A stretch of DNA of 64,000 bases from NCBI RefSeq assembly GCF_902833645.1, contig NZ_CADFGE010000014.1, forward strand, positions 221,132-285,131. Direction: 5' to 3'. The notes under the pieces were generated by a model. That model saw nothing but the letters and a program-made list of their open reading frames with translations, was not told the origin of the DNA and did no database searches. Shown piece after piece: positions 9,652-18,559 of the stretch; the stretch's first letter is position 1; each line of letters starts with the position of its first letter. A program made the translations under genes and the position numbers. This stretch comes from Paraburkholderia fungorum (GTDB taxonomy: Bacteria > Pseudomonadota > Gammaproteobacteria > Burkholderiales > Burkholderiaceae).

Positions 9652-10794
9652 ATGACAGCGTCAGTCACGATCTTCCACAACGTCGTGTGGTCGCGCCATA
9701 AGGGTGTCGTGTTCTCTGCTTTGCATAACATTTCGGCATCCGGCGCGATTCGCTACTCGATGGTGCAGATTGCGGATACCGAGCACGATCGTGTCGGTTT
9801 TTCGGATGTCGACTATTCATACCATCGCTATCCGATGCAGAAGCTGTTCGACGGTTGCTATGAGGATGTGCCGACGATGAAGATGATCGCGCGGCTCACC
9901 TGGGAAGTGTTGCGTGCCAAGTCGGATCTGATCGTTCTGCCGGGCTACCACCGTCCTGAGTACTGGGCGATGCTGGCAGCGTGCATCGTAACGGGCAAGC
10001 GGCGCGCGGTGTTTTGCGATTCGACCGCGCGCGACCGGCCCAAGAAGTTGCTGACGTCGATTCCGAAGCGCGTGTTCTTTTCGCTATGCGACGGTTATTT
10101 CGGATTTGGCGAGCGTAGCCGCGAGTATCTGCTGTCGCTCGGCGCAAAGCGCGACAAGATTTTCGTGCCATGTCAGGCCGCGGCATTGCCCGGCTCGTTC
10201 TCGCCGGAGCGCGCGCTGGTCGAGCGGATTGCGGCACGCGCCGGCAATCCTCCAATTTTTCTCTATGTCGGCCGTCTTTCTGAAGAGAAGGGCATCGGCA
10301 CACTGATCGAGGCGTTCGCCGGTTTGCGGCGCCGTATTCCGGCAGCGAAGTTGCGCATTGTCGGCACGGGGCCGATGGCGGACGCGCTGCACGCGAAGGT
10401 GGCCGAGCTCGAGTTGGGCGATGCGGTGACCTTCGCCGGCAGCTTGCAGGATGAGCCGCTTACTCAGGAATACTACGGTGCGACCTGCATGGTGTTGCCG
10501 AGCTATAGCGAGCCGTGGGGCCTCGTTGTCAACGAGGCGCTCGCGCATGGCTGTCCCGCGGTGGTCAGCGAAAGCTGCGGCTGCGTGCCGGAACTGGTGA
10601 TCGACGGTGTGAGCGGTTATGCATTCACAGCGGGCGACGTCGCCGGACTGCAGCGCACCATGCTCAAGGCGATGGAGGCCTTCGCTGACGCCGGCGGTAC
10701 GGCGCGCCGTTGTATGGATGTGATTCGTCGTTTCGATCCGCCCTCCGCAGCCGCCAACATCGCTCGTGGCTGCGCGCTGATGCTGAGCGACTGA
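9652..10794 (+). CDS. Glycosyltransferase family 4
   Basis: A 380-residue GT-B enzyme of the GT4 type. The donor half has FLYVGRLSEEKGIGTLIEAF, then EPWGLVVNEALAHGCPAVVSES with the conserved EX7E pattern of GT4 retaining transferases. ATG 9652 was chosen over upstream in-frame GTGs because AGGAG lies about 10 bases upstream and the fold begins there (SVTIFHNVVWSRHKG). It sits between fcl and a WcaI-like transferase, so it probably adds one sugar of the repeat unit; donor and acceptor cannot be told from sequence. Confidence 0.88.
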   Translation: MTASVTIFHNVVWSRHKGVVFSALHNISASGAIRYSMVQIADTEHDRVGFSDVDYSYHRYPMQKLFDGCYEDVPTMKMIARLTWEVLRAKSDLIVLPGYHRPEYWAMLAACIVTGKRRAVFCDSTARDRPKKLLTSIPKRVFFSLCDGYFGFGERSREYLLSLGAKRDKIFVPCQAAALPGSFSPERALVERIAARAGNPPIFLYVGRLSEEKGIGTLIEAFAGLRRRIPAAKLRIVGTGPMADALHAKVAELELGDAVTFAGSLQDEPLTQEYYGATCMVLPSYSEPWGLVVNEALAHGCPAVVSESCGCVPELVIDGVSGYAFTAGDVAGLQRTMLKAMEAFADAGGTARRCMDVIRRFDPPSAAANIARGCALMLSD

Positions 10795-10851
10795 CGCGCG
10801 ACGGGGCCCGCCGCGTATGAAAAAAAGCTCTAACACGTTCTGGCAGCCACA

Positions 10852-12186
10852 ATGAAGATCCTGATCTACGGCCTTAACTACGCGCCTGAACTGACGGGAG
10901 TGGGCAAGTACACGGCGGAAATGGCGGCGCTCCTGGCCAGTCGGGGCCACGAGGTTCGCGTGGTGTGCGCGCCCCCGTATTATCCTGAGTGGCACGTGGC
11001 CGACAACTACACGTCATGGCAGTATCAGCGCGAGACACGCGACGGGGTGACGATCTGGCGTGCTCCGCTGTGGGTGCCCACGCACCCCAACGGCCTGAAG
11101 CGGATGCTGCACCTGATGAGCTTCGCGGCGAGTTCGTTGCCGTTGCTCGCCCGCCAGATACTATGGCGCCCCCAAGTCGCGATGCTGATCGCGCCGACCC
11201 TGATGTGCGCGCCGGCTACGCTGGCGCTCGCACGTCTTACGAGCGCAAGTGCGTGGGCACACATTCAGGACTTCGAGGTCGATGCGGCTTTCGACCTGGG
11301 TCTCCTGAAGAGCTCGCGCGTAGCCCGCGTGGCGCGCTGGATAGAAAGCACGTTGCTGCGGCACTTCGATACGGTGTCGTCGATCACGCCGCAGATGAGT
11401 TCGCGCGTGGTGCTCAAGGGTGTCGAGTCTTCACGGGTAGTGTGCCTGCCCAACTGGGTCGATGTGTCGACCATTTTTCCGCTTTCGCGCGCGAGCGACT
11501 ACCGGCGCCTGTTAAGCATTCCGGATGACCACAAAGTGGTGCTGTACTCCGGCAACATGGGCGCGAAGCAGGGCATCGAAACGCTCGCCGATGCGGCCGC
11601 GTTGCTTGCACAACGTGCCGACGTCACTTTCGTTTTCTGCGGCAGTGGCGCCGCGAAAGAGAGTTTGCTCGCGCGCTGCGCGGGCTTGACGAACTGCCTT
11701 TTCATCCCGCTGCAACCCGTGGAACACCTGAACGAGTTGCTCAATCTCGCCGATATCCACGTACTGCCGCAGCGCGGCGATGCCGCGGATCTGGTGATGC
11801 CGTCGAAACTCACCGGCATGTTCGCCAGCGGACGCGCGGTGGTGGCGATGGCGCGGCAAGGCACGGGTCTTTACGAGGCGGTGTCGCCGCGTGGCGTGGT
11901 CGTGCCGCCGGACGACGTCAATGCGTTGGCTGCGGAGATCGCCGCGCTGGCGAGCGATCCCGAACGCCGCGCGGCGCTCGGCAGCGCCGCACGCGACTAC
12001 GCGGAACGCTCGCTGTCGCCGGAAGCGACCATTGGGACCTTCGAGGAGCGGCTCGCGACGCTGGTTCGCGAGTCGCGCGGCAAGCGCGCGAAAGTGGAGG
12101 CGCCGTACTTCGGTACGCCGCGGCCTTCACCCGCCGCGGCCCGGCCGCATAAGCCGGCCACAACGGAGGAAGCCGCGCCGGATTGA
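10852..12186 (+). CDS. WcaI-like GT4 glycosyltransferase
   Basis: The 444-residue protein begins MKILIYGLNYAPELTGVGKY and has APPYYPEW and AHIQDFEVDAAFDLG, which are hallmarks of the colanic-acid WcaI group of GT4 enzymes. The second half holds the donor site (VLYSGNMGAKQGIETL, LPQRGDAADLVMPSKLTGMF). In colanic acid WcaI acts near GDP-fucose metabolism, and here too it follows gmd-fcl; a fucosyltransferase role is possible but unproven. The last ~30 residues are Pro/Ala-rich and look dispensable. Last plus-strand gene of the first polysaccharide run. Confidence 0.88.
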   Translation: MKILIYGLNYAPELTGVGKYTAEMAALLASRGHEVRVVCAPPYYPEWHVADNYTSWQYQRETRDGVTIWRAPLWVPTHPNGLKRMLHLMSFAASSLPLLARQILWRPQVAMLIAPTLMCAPATLALARLTSASAWAHIQDFEVDAAFDLGLLKSSRVARVARWIESTLLRHFDTVSSITPQMSSRVVLKGVESSRVVCLPNWVDVSTIFPLSRASDYRRLLSIPDDHKVVLYSGNMGAKQGIETLADAAALLAQRADVTFVFCGSGAAKESLLARCAGLTNCLFIPLQPVEHLNELLNLADIHVLPQRGDAADLVMPSKLTGMFASGRAVVAMARQGTGLYEAVSPRGVVVPPDDVNALAAEIAALASDPERRAALGSAARDYAERSLSPEATIGTFEERLATLVRESRGKRAKVEAPYFGTPRPSPAAARPHKPATTEEAAPD

Positions 12187-12217
12187 TCCGGTACGCGGCC
12201 ATCTCATGAATGCGATA

Positions 12218-12724
12218 TCACCACGGGGACTTGTAGACGGCGTGCTTACCCGGAGCGTACGGATCGGCGTACGTGTTTTTCGCCGCGCCTTCGGGCATCA
12301 GGCCGTCGACCGCATTGGGACCGCCAGGCTGGCCGGCCACGCGCACCTTGCCGTTGGCGCCGGCAGGCAGCTTGTTGTTGCGCTGGGCTTTGCCTACCGC
12401 CGGTTGCGCGCCTTGTCCGCCCAATACCGTCATGCGTTGTTCGTCGAGCAGCGCGGCCTGCTGGGCGGCGGCGGTGTCGCCCTGTTGCGCGTCGGGCGAG
12501 CCATAGTCGCGTGGGGCGCCGAGCAGATCCGCTTCGCTCTTGCGATGCGCCGTGCCCGGTTTGACGGGTGCTGCCGCGGCGGGGGTGCCGTAGCTGGTCG
12601 AGCCCGTAGCGGCAAGGACCGGCGCGGCGGGCGCGGGTGCCGCATTCTGGGCGAGCGCCGGTGCGCCGTAGGCGGCGAAGGTGAGAATCAGCAAGCTGCT
12701 GGTACGCCGAAACGGGATGGTCAT
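12218..12724 (-). CDS. Small secreted protein of unknown function
   Basis: 168 residues with a clear signal peptide (SSLLILTFAAYGAPALAQ, probable cut after AQ near residue 26), then an Ala/Pro-rich stretch and a Gln/Ala-rich middle. No family is recognised, no cysteines are seen in the mature part, and no membrane segment follows the signal. It lies convergent to the WcaI-like gene and divergent from the acetyltransferase. Its periplasmic location inside the polysaccharide locus is the only hint of function. Confidence 0.6.
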   Translation of the reverse strand: MTIPFRRTSSLLILTFAAYGAPALAQNAAPAPAAPVLAATGSTSYGTPAAAAPVKPGTAHRKSEADLLGAPRDYGSPDAQQGDTAAAQQAALLDEQRMTVLGGQGAQPAVGKAQRNNKLPAGANGKVRVAGQPGGPNAVDGLMPEGAAKNTYADPYAPGKHAVYKSPW

Positions 12725-12900
12725 CGTATGCCCCAGGAAGATGCAGTCGCAATAGAGCTATCGTGCGCCAAACGGCACGCGCGCAGCCGCCAAAACGCTT
12801 GCCAAGGCGGACATCGGGCCGGGTTCATTAAGGACTCGAAACATAATGGAAGAAGGCTGCATGGGTATGCCGACTCCCGTTCGTGGTTCGGAGAAAACTG

Positions 12901-13521
12901 ATGGGTAACGTTGCCGACGATCCGCAAATCGGGCGCAAGCCGCAAGCCGAAGGCGCGCGCAAGGATGGCCGCGTCATCGATCTGAGCGCGGCGGGAAAGG
13001 GAAACTATCGCGCGAAGCGCGGGGCGCTGATCGAGCTCATCTGGTTTTTTGTTGAAGCCTGCGTGATCAACAACAAGCTGCTGCCGCTCTCGTCGGTCCG
13101 GGTCACGCTGTTGCGCCTGTTCGGCGCGAAGATCGGCACGGGCTGCCGCTTCGTACATCCGTTGCGGGTGAAGTCGCCGTGGAATCTGGAAGTGGGAGAC
13201 AACTGCTGGTTCGGTGTCGACGTCTGGATCTACAACCAGGCGCTGATCCGGATCGGATCGAATGTCTGCATTTCCCAAGGTACGTTCCTGAGCGCCGGCT
13301 CTCACGACATGAGCACGACGATGGATCTGCGCGTCGCGCCGATCGTGATCGAGGACGGCGTCTGGATCACATCGAAATGTGTGGTGCAGATGGGCGTGAC
13401 GATCGGCCGGTCGGCGGTGGTCACGCCCTTGTCGGTCGTGCATCGTTCGCTCGAACCGGAAGGCGTGTACGGCGGCAATCCCTGCCGCTTCATTCGCAAC
13501 CGCTTCGACTCCGTGACCTGA
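12901..13521 (+). CDS. WcaF-type sugar O-acetyltransferase (left-handed beta helix)
   Basis: The 206-residue product has the hexapeptide-repeat beta helix of LbetaH acetyltransferases: FGAKIGTGCRFVHP, GDNCWFGVDVWIYN, IGSNVCISQGTFLS, then GSHDMSTT carrying the likely catalytic His, and GVWITSKCVVQMGVTIG. This matches colanic-acid WcaF proteins that acetylate a sugar of the repeat unit on the cytoplasmic side. ATG 12901 was preferred to GTG 12883 because CGGAGA lies just upstream. The first ~55 residues are a non-helical extension with a hydrophobic patch. Confidence 0.88.
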   Translation: MGNVADDPQIGRKPQAEGARKDGRVIDLSAAGKGNYRAKRGALIELIWFFVEACVINNKLLPLSSVRVTLLRLFGAKIGTGCRFVHPLRVKSPWNLEVGDNCWFGVDVWIYNQALIRIGSNVCISQGTFLSAGSHDMSTTMDLRVAPIVIEDGVWITSKCVVQMGVTIGRSAVVTPLSVVHRSLEPEGVYGGNPCRFIRNRFDSVT

Positions 13522-13749
13522 ACCACAGATAAAGAACCGCAGCATTCGTATGCTGAGGAGGCCAGTCGTTGACATACCGCACTGTCGGCGGCCGCAATGG
13601 GATGGTCGGTCGATATTTTTGATCGTTACCCGCGGCGACGCCGGTCAGGCGTTCAGTCACGACATGTGCGTGGTTTGCTTGCCAGCCCCGGTTGGATGAG
13701 TAGCCGGATTGACGCACTCAGAAATGCATGAAGAAGATGGGGAGTAGGG

Positions 13750-15492
13750 ATGTTTATCGATACTCGTACGGTTCAAAACAACACGGCTATTGAAACAACG
13801 GTCTGCATTATCGGCGGAGGTGTCGCCGGCATTACGCTTGCACGGGAGATGTCGAGGGCCGGGGTCGACACCTGCATGCTCGAAAGCGGGGGCTTCGGGC
13901 CAGACGACGAAACCCGCGATCTGTATCGCGGCGAGAACGTCGGGCTTCCCTATACATTCGCGGACGGCTCGCGCAGCCGCTACTTCGGCGGCAGCAGCAA
14001 CTGCTGGGGCGGCTGGTGCCGCCCGCTGGATCCGTGGGACTTCGAGAAGCGCGACTGGATCCCTCATAGCGGCTGGCCGTTCGGACTCGAAGAACTGGCG
14101 CCGTACTATGCACGCACGCACGAATTGCTGAAGCTGGGTCCGCAGAATTTCGATCCGGCCTACTGGGAGCGCGAGATCGGGCGTCATGATGTGCGCCGCA
14201 TTCCGCTTGCGACTGGCGATATGCGCGATACCGTCGCGCAGTTCAGCCCGCCGGTGCGGTTCGGCAAGGTCTATCGCGACGAGTTGCAGCGTTCGGCACG
14301 GGTGCGCGTGTTCTTGTATGCGAACGTTCTGAACATCGACGCCGATCCGCAAGGGACTTCCGTTTCGCGGCTCCAGGTGGCCACCATTAGTGGCCGCAAG
14401 ATGACGGTAACCGCGAAAATCTTCGTGCTGGCCACCGGCGGCATCGAGAATGCGCGTCTGCTGCTTGCCTCGAACAACGTGCAGGCGGCGGGTCTCGGCA
14501 ATGCCAACGATCTGGTGGGCCGCTACTTCATGGATCATCCGCGCATGATGTCCGGGAAAGTGCGTTTTCGCCCGGGCAACGCGCGCAACAAACTGTACGA
14601 CATCAAGTATCACTATCAGAATGCCGCGGTGTCGGCGCACGGCACGAAGATATCGTCCCAGTTCGCACCGAAGCAGGAACTGATGGAGCGCGAGAAGCTG
14701 CTGAATTCGCGCGTGTGGCTCTATTCGCGCTGGTACGGTGAAGGCACGGCCGGGTCCGAGGCGCTGATCCATTGCAAGGAAGCGCTGTTGCAGAAAGACC
14801 AGCCGGGCCGCAGCCTGAAGACAGATATCGCGACGATGATCGCGCACCCGCTGCACACGGTCGGCTATGGCTTGACGCGACTGCTGCAATGGCCGGTGCT
14901 GATCACCGACGTGACCTTGCAGGCGATTGTCGAAGCGGTACCCGATCCCGACAGCCGGGTCACCTTGTCGGCCGATAAGCGGGACCGCTTCGGCATGCCC
15001 CGCGTGAAGGTGGAGTGGCGGCTGGGCGAACAGGTGCAGCGCACCTTCGACAAGACGTTCTCGCTGCTCGCTCAGGAATTGCAGATGGCCGGGATCGCGG
15101 ACGTGGAACTCGACGCGCCGCTCGAGGGCCGGCGCTGGCCGGCCAAGCTGGAGGGCACATGGCACCACATGGGCACCACGCGCATGCACGATTCGCCGCA
15201 TGAAGGCGTGGTCGATCGCGACTGCAAGGTGCACGGGATGAGCAATCTCTATGTGGCGGGCAGTTCCGTGTTTCCGACCGTCGGCGCCAACTTTCCGACC
15301 ATCACGATCGCCGCGCTTGCGCTACGCCTCGCGGGTCATCTGGTGCGGCAGCTCGATGTTCCGGATATTGTGGGCAGTACCCGCAACGACGCTGCCAACA
15401 GTTCGCTGATGTCGGTTCCGGCGCAGCAGCCGCAAGTCGACACGCTGCCGATCGCAGCCTCGACCTTGACGCCGTTGATGAAGGAACAGTGA
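13750..15492 (+). CDS. GMC-family FAD-dependent oxidoreductase
   Basis: 580 residues with an N-terminal FAD-binding motif (VCIIGGGVAGITLAREMS, glycines near 22-27), a central region, and the GMC C-terminal domain with GTWHHMGTTRMH (His472/His473 near the flavin) and VAGSSVFPTVGANFPTITIA. Such enzymes oxidise alcohol groups of sugars or other alcohols. No signal peptide is seen, so it should act in the cytoplasm or at the inner membrane face. It sits alone on the plus strand between the acetyltransferase and a convergent glycosyltransferase; the substrate may be a sugar nucleotide, a lipid-linked sugar or something unrelated. GGAG lies just upstream of the ATG. Confidence 0.88.
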   Translation: MFIDTRTVQNNTAIETTVCIIGGGVAGITLAREMSRAGVDTCMLESGGFGPDDETRDLYRGENVGLPYTFADGSRSRYFGGSSNCWGGWCRPLDPWDFEKRDWIPHSGWPFGLEELAPYYARTHELLKLGPQNFDPAYWEREIGRHDVRRIPLATGDMRDTVAQFSPPVRFGKVYRDELQRSARVRVFLYANVLNIDADPQGTSVSRLQVATISGRKMTVTAKIFVLATGGIENARLLLASNNVQAAGLGNANDLVGRYFMDHPRMMSGKVRFRPGNARNKLYDIKYHYQNAAVSAHGTKISSQFAPKQELMEREKLLNSRVWLYSRWYGEGTAGSEALIHCKEALLQKDQPGRSLKTDIATMIAHPLHTVGYGLTRLLQWPVLITDVTLQAIVEAVPDPDSRVTLSADKRDRFGMPRVKVEWRLGEQVQRTFDKTFSLLAQELQMAGIADVELDAPLEGRRWPAKLEGTWHHMGTTRMHDSPHEGVVDRDCKVHGMSNLYVAGSSVFPTVGANFPTITIAALALRLAGHLVRQLDVPDIVGSTRNDAANSSLMSVPAQQPQVDTLPIAASTLTPLMKEQ

Positions 15493-15500
15493 AGAGCAGC

Positions 15501-15534
15501 GGGTAACAGCGCGCCCTCCGGTGCGCTGTTACCC
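15501..15534. terminator. Perfect 12-bp hairpin between convergent genes
   Basis: GGGTAACAGCGC (15501-15512) and its exact reverse complement (15523-15534) enclose a 10-base loop. It lies 9 bases after the GMC oxidoreductase stop and just before the end of the convergent glycosyltransferase, so it could end transcription from both sides. There is no clear T-run on the plus strand, so termination is inferred. Confidence 0.6.
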
Positions 15535-15541
15535 GCCAGCG

Positions 15542-16777
15542 TTACGGACTCGGCTGGGTGGTGGGCTGGGTGCCCGGTTGGCTCCCGCGCAGCGTGGCGA
15601 GCGTGCTATCGCGCGTTTCAGCGGTGCTGCCGTGCGTTTCCAGCAGCGCGGTCAGTGCACTGACCATGGTTTCGATCCGGAAGCGCGCTTCGAAAGTGCG
15701 GGCCGCCTGAGCGCGCATCGCGGCGCGCGCGGTGTCGTCGAGTTCGAGCCAGCGCACGAGATTCTTTTCCGTCCCGTCGACCGTGTCGGCCGCAACCATC
15801 CCCGCGCCATCCGCTTCGATTTCGCGCCACACGTTGACCTTGTCGGAGATCAGGGCGGGCAATCCGCAGCCGAGCGCTTCGGCAACCGCCACGCCGAAAT
15901 TCTCCTGATGCGAGGGCAGAACGAACACGTCGCTTGCATGAAACGCGCCCCACTTGAGCTCGCCTTGCAGCATGCCCGGCAGGCTGATGCGCTGCGCGAC
16001 GCCTGCCGCCTGAGCCTGGGCGCGCAGACTGGTTGCCCAGCCCGTTTCATCGGGACCCGCGATCACGAGATGCAGCGACTGATCGCGGCTGGCCACGCGC
16101 GCGAATGCATCGATCAGCAGGTCGCAACCTTTCTTCGCATGCACGCGGCCGAGAAACAGGACGATGCGTTTGCCGCGCAAGCCAGGCACAGCTTGCAGGA
16201 AGGCTTCGCGCAAAGGCGCGGCCTCAAGCTGCGGCACGGTCGTGCCAAACGGCACGATCCGCTCCTGGGCCCGGTATAGCCAGAACGACTGGCGCGCGCG
16301 AGTGCGTTCTTCCTCTGTTGTAAAGATGACGGCGCGCGCGTCGCGAAGCACCCGGTATTCGGCCCACGGCCAGTACAGCCACTTCTTCAGATGTTTGAGC
16401 GGATAAGCCTGCTTGAACCACGGGTCGAGCATGCCGTGCGTGTACACGTAATAGGGCACGCCGCTTTTGCGCACGGCCTTCCACGCCGCGAGCCCGTGGT
16501 ATTGCCACAAGCCGTGCACGACGACCGCGTCGAACCGCTTCGCGTTGGCGGCGAGCCACGGTGCGAGCCGCGCGCTGTAGCTGTAGCGGCTCGTGACGGG
16601 GCCGAACGCATGAACCGGAAACGGAAAGTGCGCGAGGTAGGCGTCGCCGGGCGCATCGCAGGTGGCCACTTCGATGTGGTGCCCGGCGTCCTGCATCGCC
16701 ATGCCGCTGCGGCGCACGCCTTCAACGGGACCGCCGGCGCGCGGATCGACGCTGGCAAGCAGATGGAGAATTTTCAT
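15542..16777 (-). CDS. Glycosyltransferase family 4
   Basis: A 411-residue GT-B enzyme. The N-terminal half opens MKILHLLASVDPRAGGPVEG and has VVVHGLWQYHGLA; the donor half has VLFLGRVHAKKGCDLLIDAF, LVIAGPD and HQENFGVAVAEALGCGLPAL with the EX7E motif. The start overlaps the stop of the upstream polymerase-like gene in an ATGA, so translation is coupled. It probably adds a sugar to the lipid-linked repeat unit; linkage unknown. The C-terminal tail is Thr/Gln/Pro-rich and low-complexity. Confidence 0.88.
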   Translation of the reverse strand: MKILHLLASVDPRAGGPVEGVRRSGMAMQDAGHHIEVATCDAPGDAYLAHFPFPVHAFGPVTSRYSYSARLAPWLAANAKRFDAVVVHGLWQYHGLAAWKAVRKSGVPYYVYTHGMLDPWFKQAYPLKHLKKWLYWPWAEYRVLRDARAVIFTTEEERTRARQSFWLYRAQERIVPFGTTVPQLEAAPLREAFLQAVPGLRGKRIVLFLGRVHAKKGCDLLIDAFARVASRDQSLHLVIAGPDETGWATSLRAQAQAAGVAQRISLPGMLQGELKWGAFHASDVFVLPSHQENFGVAVAEALGCGLPALISDKVNVWREIEADGAGMVAADTVDGTEKNLVRWLELDDTARAAMRAQAARTFEARFRIETMVSALTALLETHGSTAETRDSTLATLRGSQPGTQPTTQPSP

Positions 16778-18267
16778 CGGACGAATTTTTGTCGATTGAC
16801 GTTTCGTGGCGACGCGGCGCGCGATACGAGGGCGCCGAACTTGCTGGAACCGGGGGCGGCGCCTGCCGCGGGTGACATGCCGAGGGTCTTCGCGAGATCC
16901 GCGCGGCCCATGCCGGGCTGGATCCTGCCCGGCAAGTCAGGCACGGCGGCCGTGCGCATGCGCGGCGGCGTCCGCACGCGCCTGGCCCGCGCCGGCAGTG
17001 CGCGCTGCAAGCGGGCGTAGGTGGCGATCATCAGGCCGAGGGCGACGCCGAAAACCAGCCCGGAGAAACGCGGCCCGAGCGGATTGCCGCCGATCGAGGT
17101 GGCCGGCAGCGCGGCAAACAGCATGATGGCGCGCCCCAGCACCGGCAGCATGGGCGCGTCGGGCACCACCGAGCGCCAGTAGCGGTACGAGAAGAAGCAG
17201 ATTGCCAGGGCGGCGAGCGTTGCCAGAGGCATGGCGATGCCGAACAGCAGGCCGCCCGCGAAGAGCTGATAGACCCAGAAGTTGTGACCCGCGGCCCATT
17301 CATTGATCGCGTAAAAGTCTTTCTCGCTGATCTGGCCGGCGAGGTCCGGCAGGTAGGCAGGGGAGTAGCGATAGTAGTGGCCGTAGCCCGCGCCGAACAG
17401 CAGCGTTTCCGGCGAGGCAGTCACCTGGTCGTACTGATCGCGCATTTCGGCGAGCCGGGTAATCGTGGTCGGATCCTTGCCGGTGACGGTTTCCTCCGAC
17501 GCGAAGATACGCTGTGTCCAGTGCTCGGCGACGGTCGGAAAGCTCAACGCCGCGATGCCGGCCACGCCGGCCAGCACGGCGCCGGCGATCAGGGTGCGGG
17601 CGGCGGCGCGCCACACGTACTGCAGCGACGGCGCGGACAATGCCATGGCGACCAGAAACAGCAGGATGGTGCCGACCAGCAAGCTGCGCGTGACGCTCAG
17701 CAATTCGACGATCACACTGAAGGCGAACACCGCAACGGTAAAAAACGAAAAGCGTTTGGCGACGATGAATTCGTGCAGCAGCACGCCTTGCAAGCCGAGC
17801 AGCGTGACGGAGATGATGCGAAAGCGCACGTCTTCGAGGTCGCCGCCGGTCACCATGCCATACACGAAGGTGAAGACCAGACAGATCACGTTCGCGACGA
17901 ACAAGGCTTTCTCGAACTGCGAGATTCTGTATTCGCTCCACGGCCGGCAGGCCACGAGGTAGCCCAGCAAAAACAGCGCGAACGGCAGCAGCACGCGCAA
18001 ATAATTTCCGGAGTCGTTGTCCTGGACGAACTGGGCGACGATGCTGCCGAGCACGCACAGCAGCAGGCTGAACGTGATCGTCGAGCGCAGGCGCGAGCGG
18101 TCGCGAAAGCGTGGCGCGATCAGCACAAGCGCGAGCCCCGCGGCGACGGCCGGAATGACCAGCGCGGACTGCGCAAAGTGACTTACATTGGCGTCGGTCG
18201 CTTTGTAGTCAAACGCAAGCGGTAACAGAAAAAACCATATCCAGAGCGTCGCATACTGGTGGCGCAT
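16774..18267 (-). CDS. O-antigen ligase/polymerase-like membrane protein (probable Wzy)
   Basis: 497 residues with about ten or more hydrophobic segments and a longer periplasmic loop near residues 255-330 (after AALSFPTVAEHWTQ), the layout of Wzy polymerases and WaaL ligases. The start at 18267 has GGAGGA 7 bases upstream; an upstream in-frame ATG at 18438 would add 57 arginine-rich residues with no binding site and was rejected. It shares an ATGA overlap with the GT4 gene. Wzy sequences are poorly conserved, so the role rests on topology and on being the only such protein in a locus with Wzx, Wza and Wzc. Confidence 0.72.
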   Translation of the reverse strand: MRHQYATLWIWFFLLPLAFDYKATDANVSHFAQSALVIPAVAAGLALVLIAPRFRDRSRLRSTITFSLLLCVLGSIVAQFVQDNDSGNYLRVLLPFALFLLGYLVACRPWSEYRISQFEKALFVANVICLVFTFVYGMVTGGDLEDVRFRIISVTLLGLQGVLLHEFIVAKRFSFFTVAVFAFSVIVELLSVTRSLLVGTILLFLVAMALSAPSLQYVWRAAARTLIAGAVLAGVAGIAALSFPTVAEHWTQRIFASEETVTGKDPTTITRLAEMRDQYDQVTASPETLLFGAGYGHYYRYSPAYLPDLAGQISEKDFYAINEWAAGHNFWVYQLFAGGLLFGIAMPLATLAALAICFFSYRYWRSVVPDAPMLPVLGRAIMLFAALPATSIGGNPLGPRFSGLVFGVALGLMIATYARLQRALPARARRVRTPPRMRTAAVPDLPGRIQPGMGRADLAKTLGMSPAAGAAPGSSKFGALVSRAASPRNVNRQKFVR

Positions 18268-18559
18268 TGCTGATTCCTCCCCGTGCAGTCGATCCGCCGT
18301 CGGTCTAAAGCAGACGGTCTCGCATCGGGTCATTGTCCGGGAAACGGGCCGCCTGAATGTTCGGTAGCCCCCCTTTCGTCGCCCTTTACCTGGGTTCTGG
18401 CGACCCCGGCAAGGGCGCTCTCTGCAAGACGCGCGCACACTTGTTCATGTTGTCGGCCAATGCCTTGATGTTGGCGCGCACGCACGCTTGCCGCCACCGA
18501 AGATGCAAAAAGGGCCATGCAGGGACATACGCCCGCGAAAGGTGACAGGGGAGAAAAAC

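Noticed and set aside
11891..12901. A 336-codon plus-strand frame
   Set aside because: It overlaps the end of the WcaI-like gene and the minus-strand secreted protein; its sequence is Arg/Ala-rich with no domain and no binding site.
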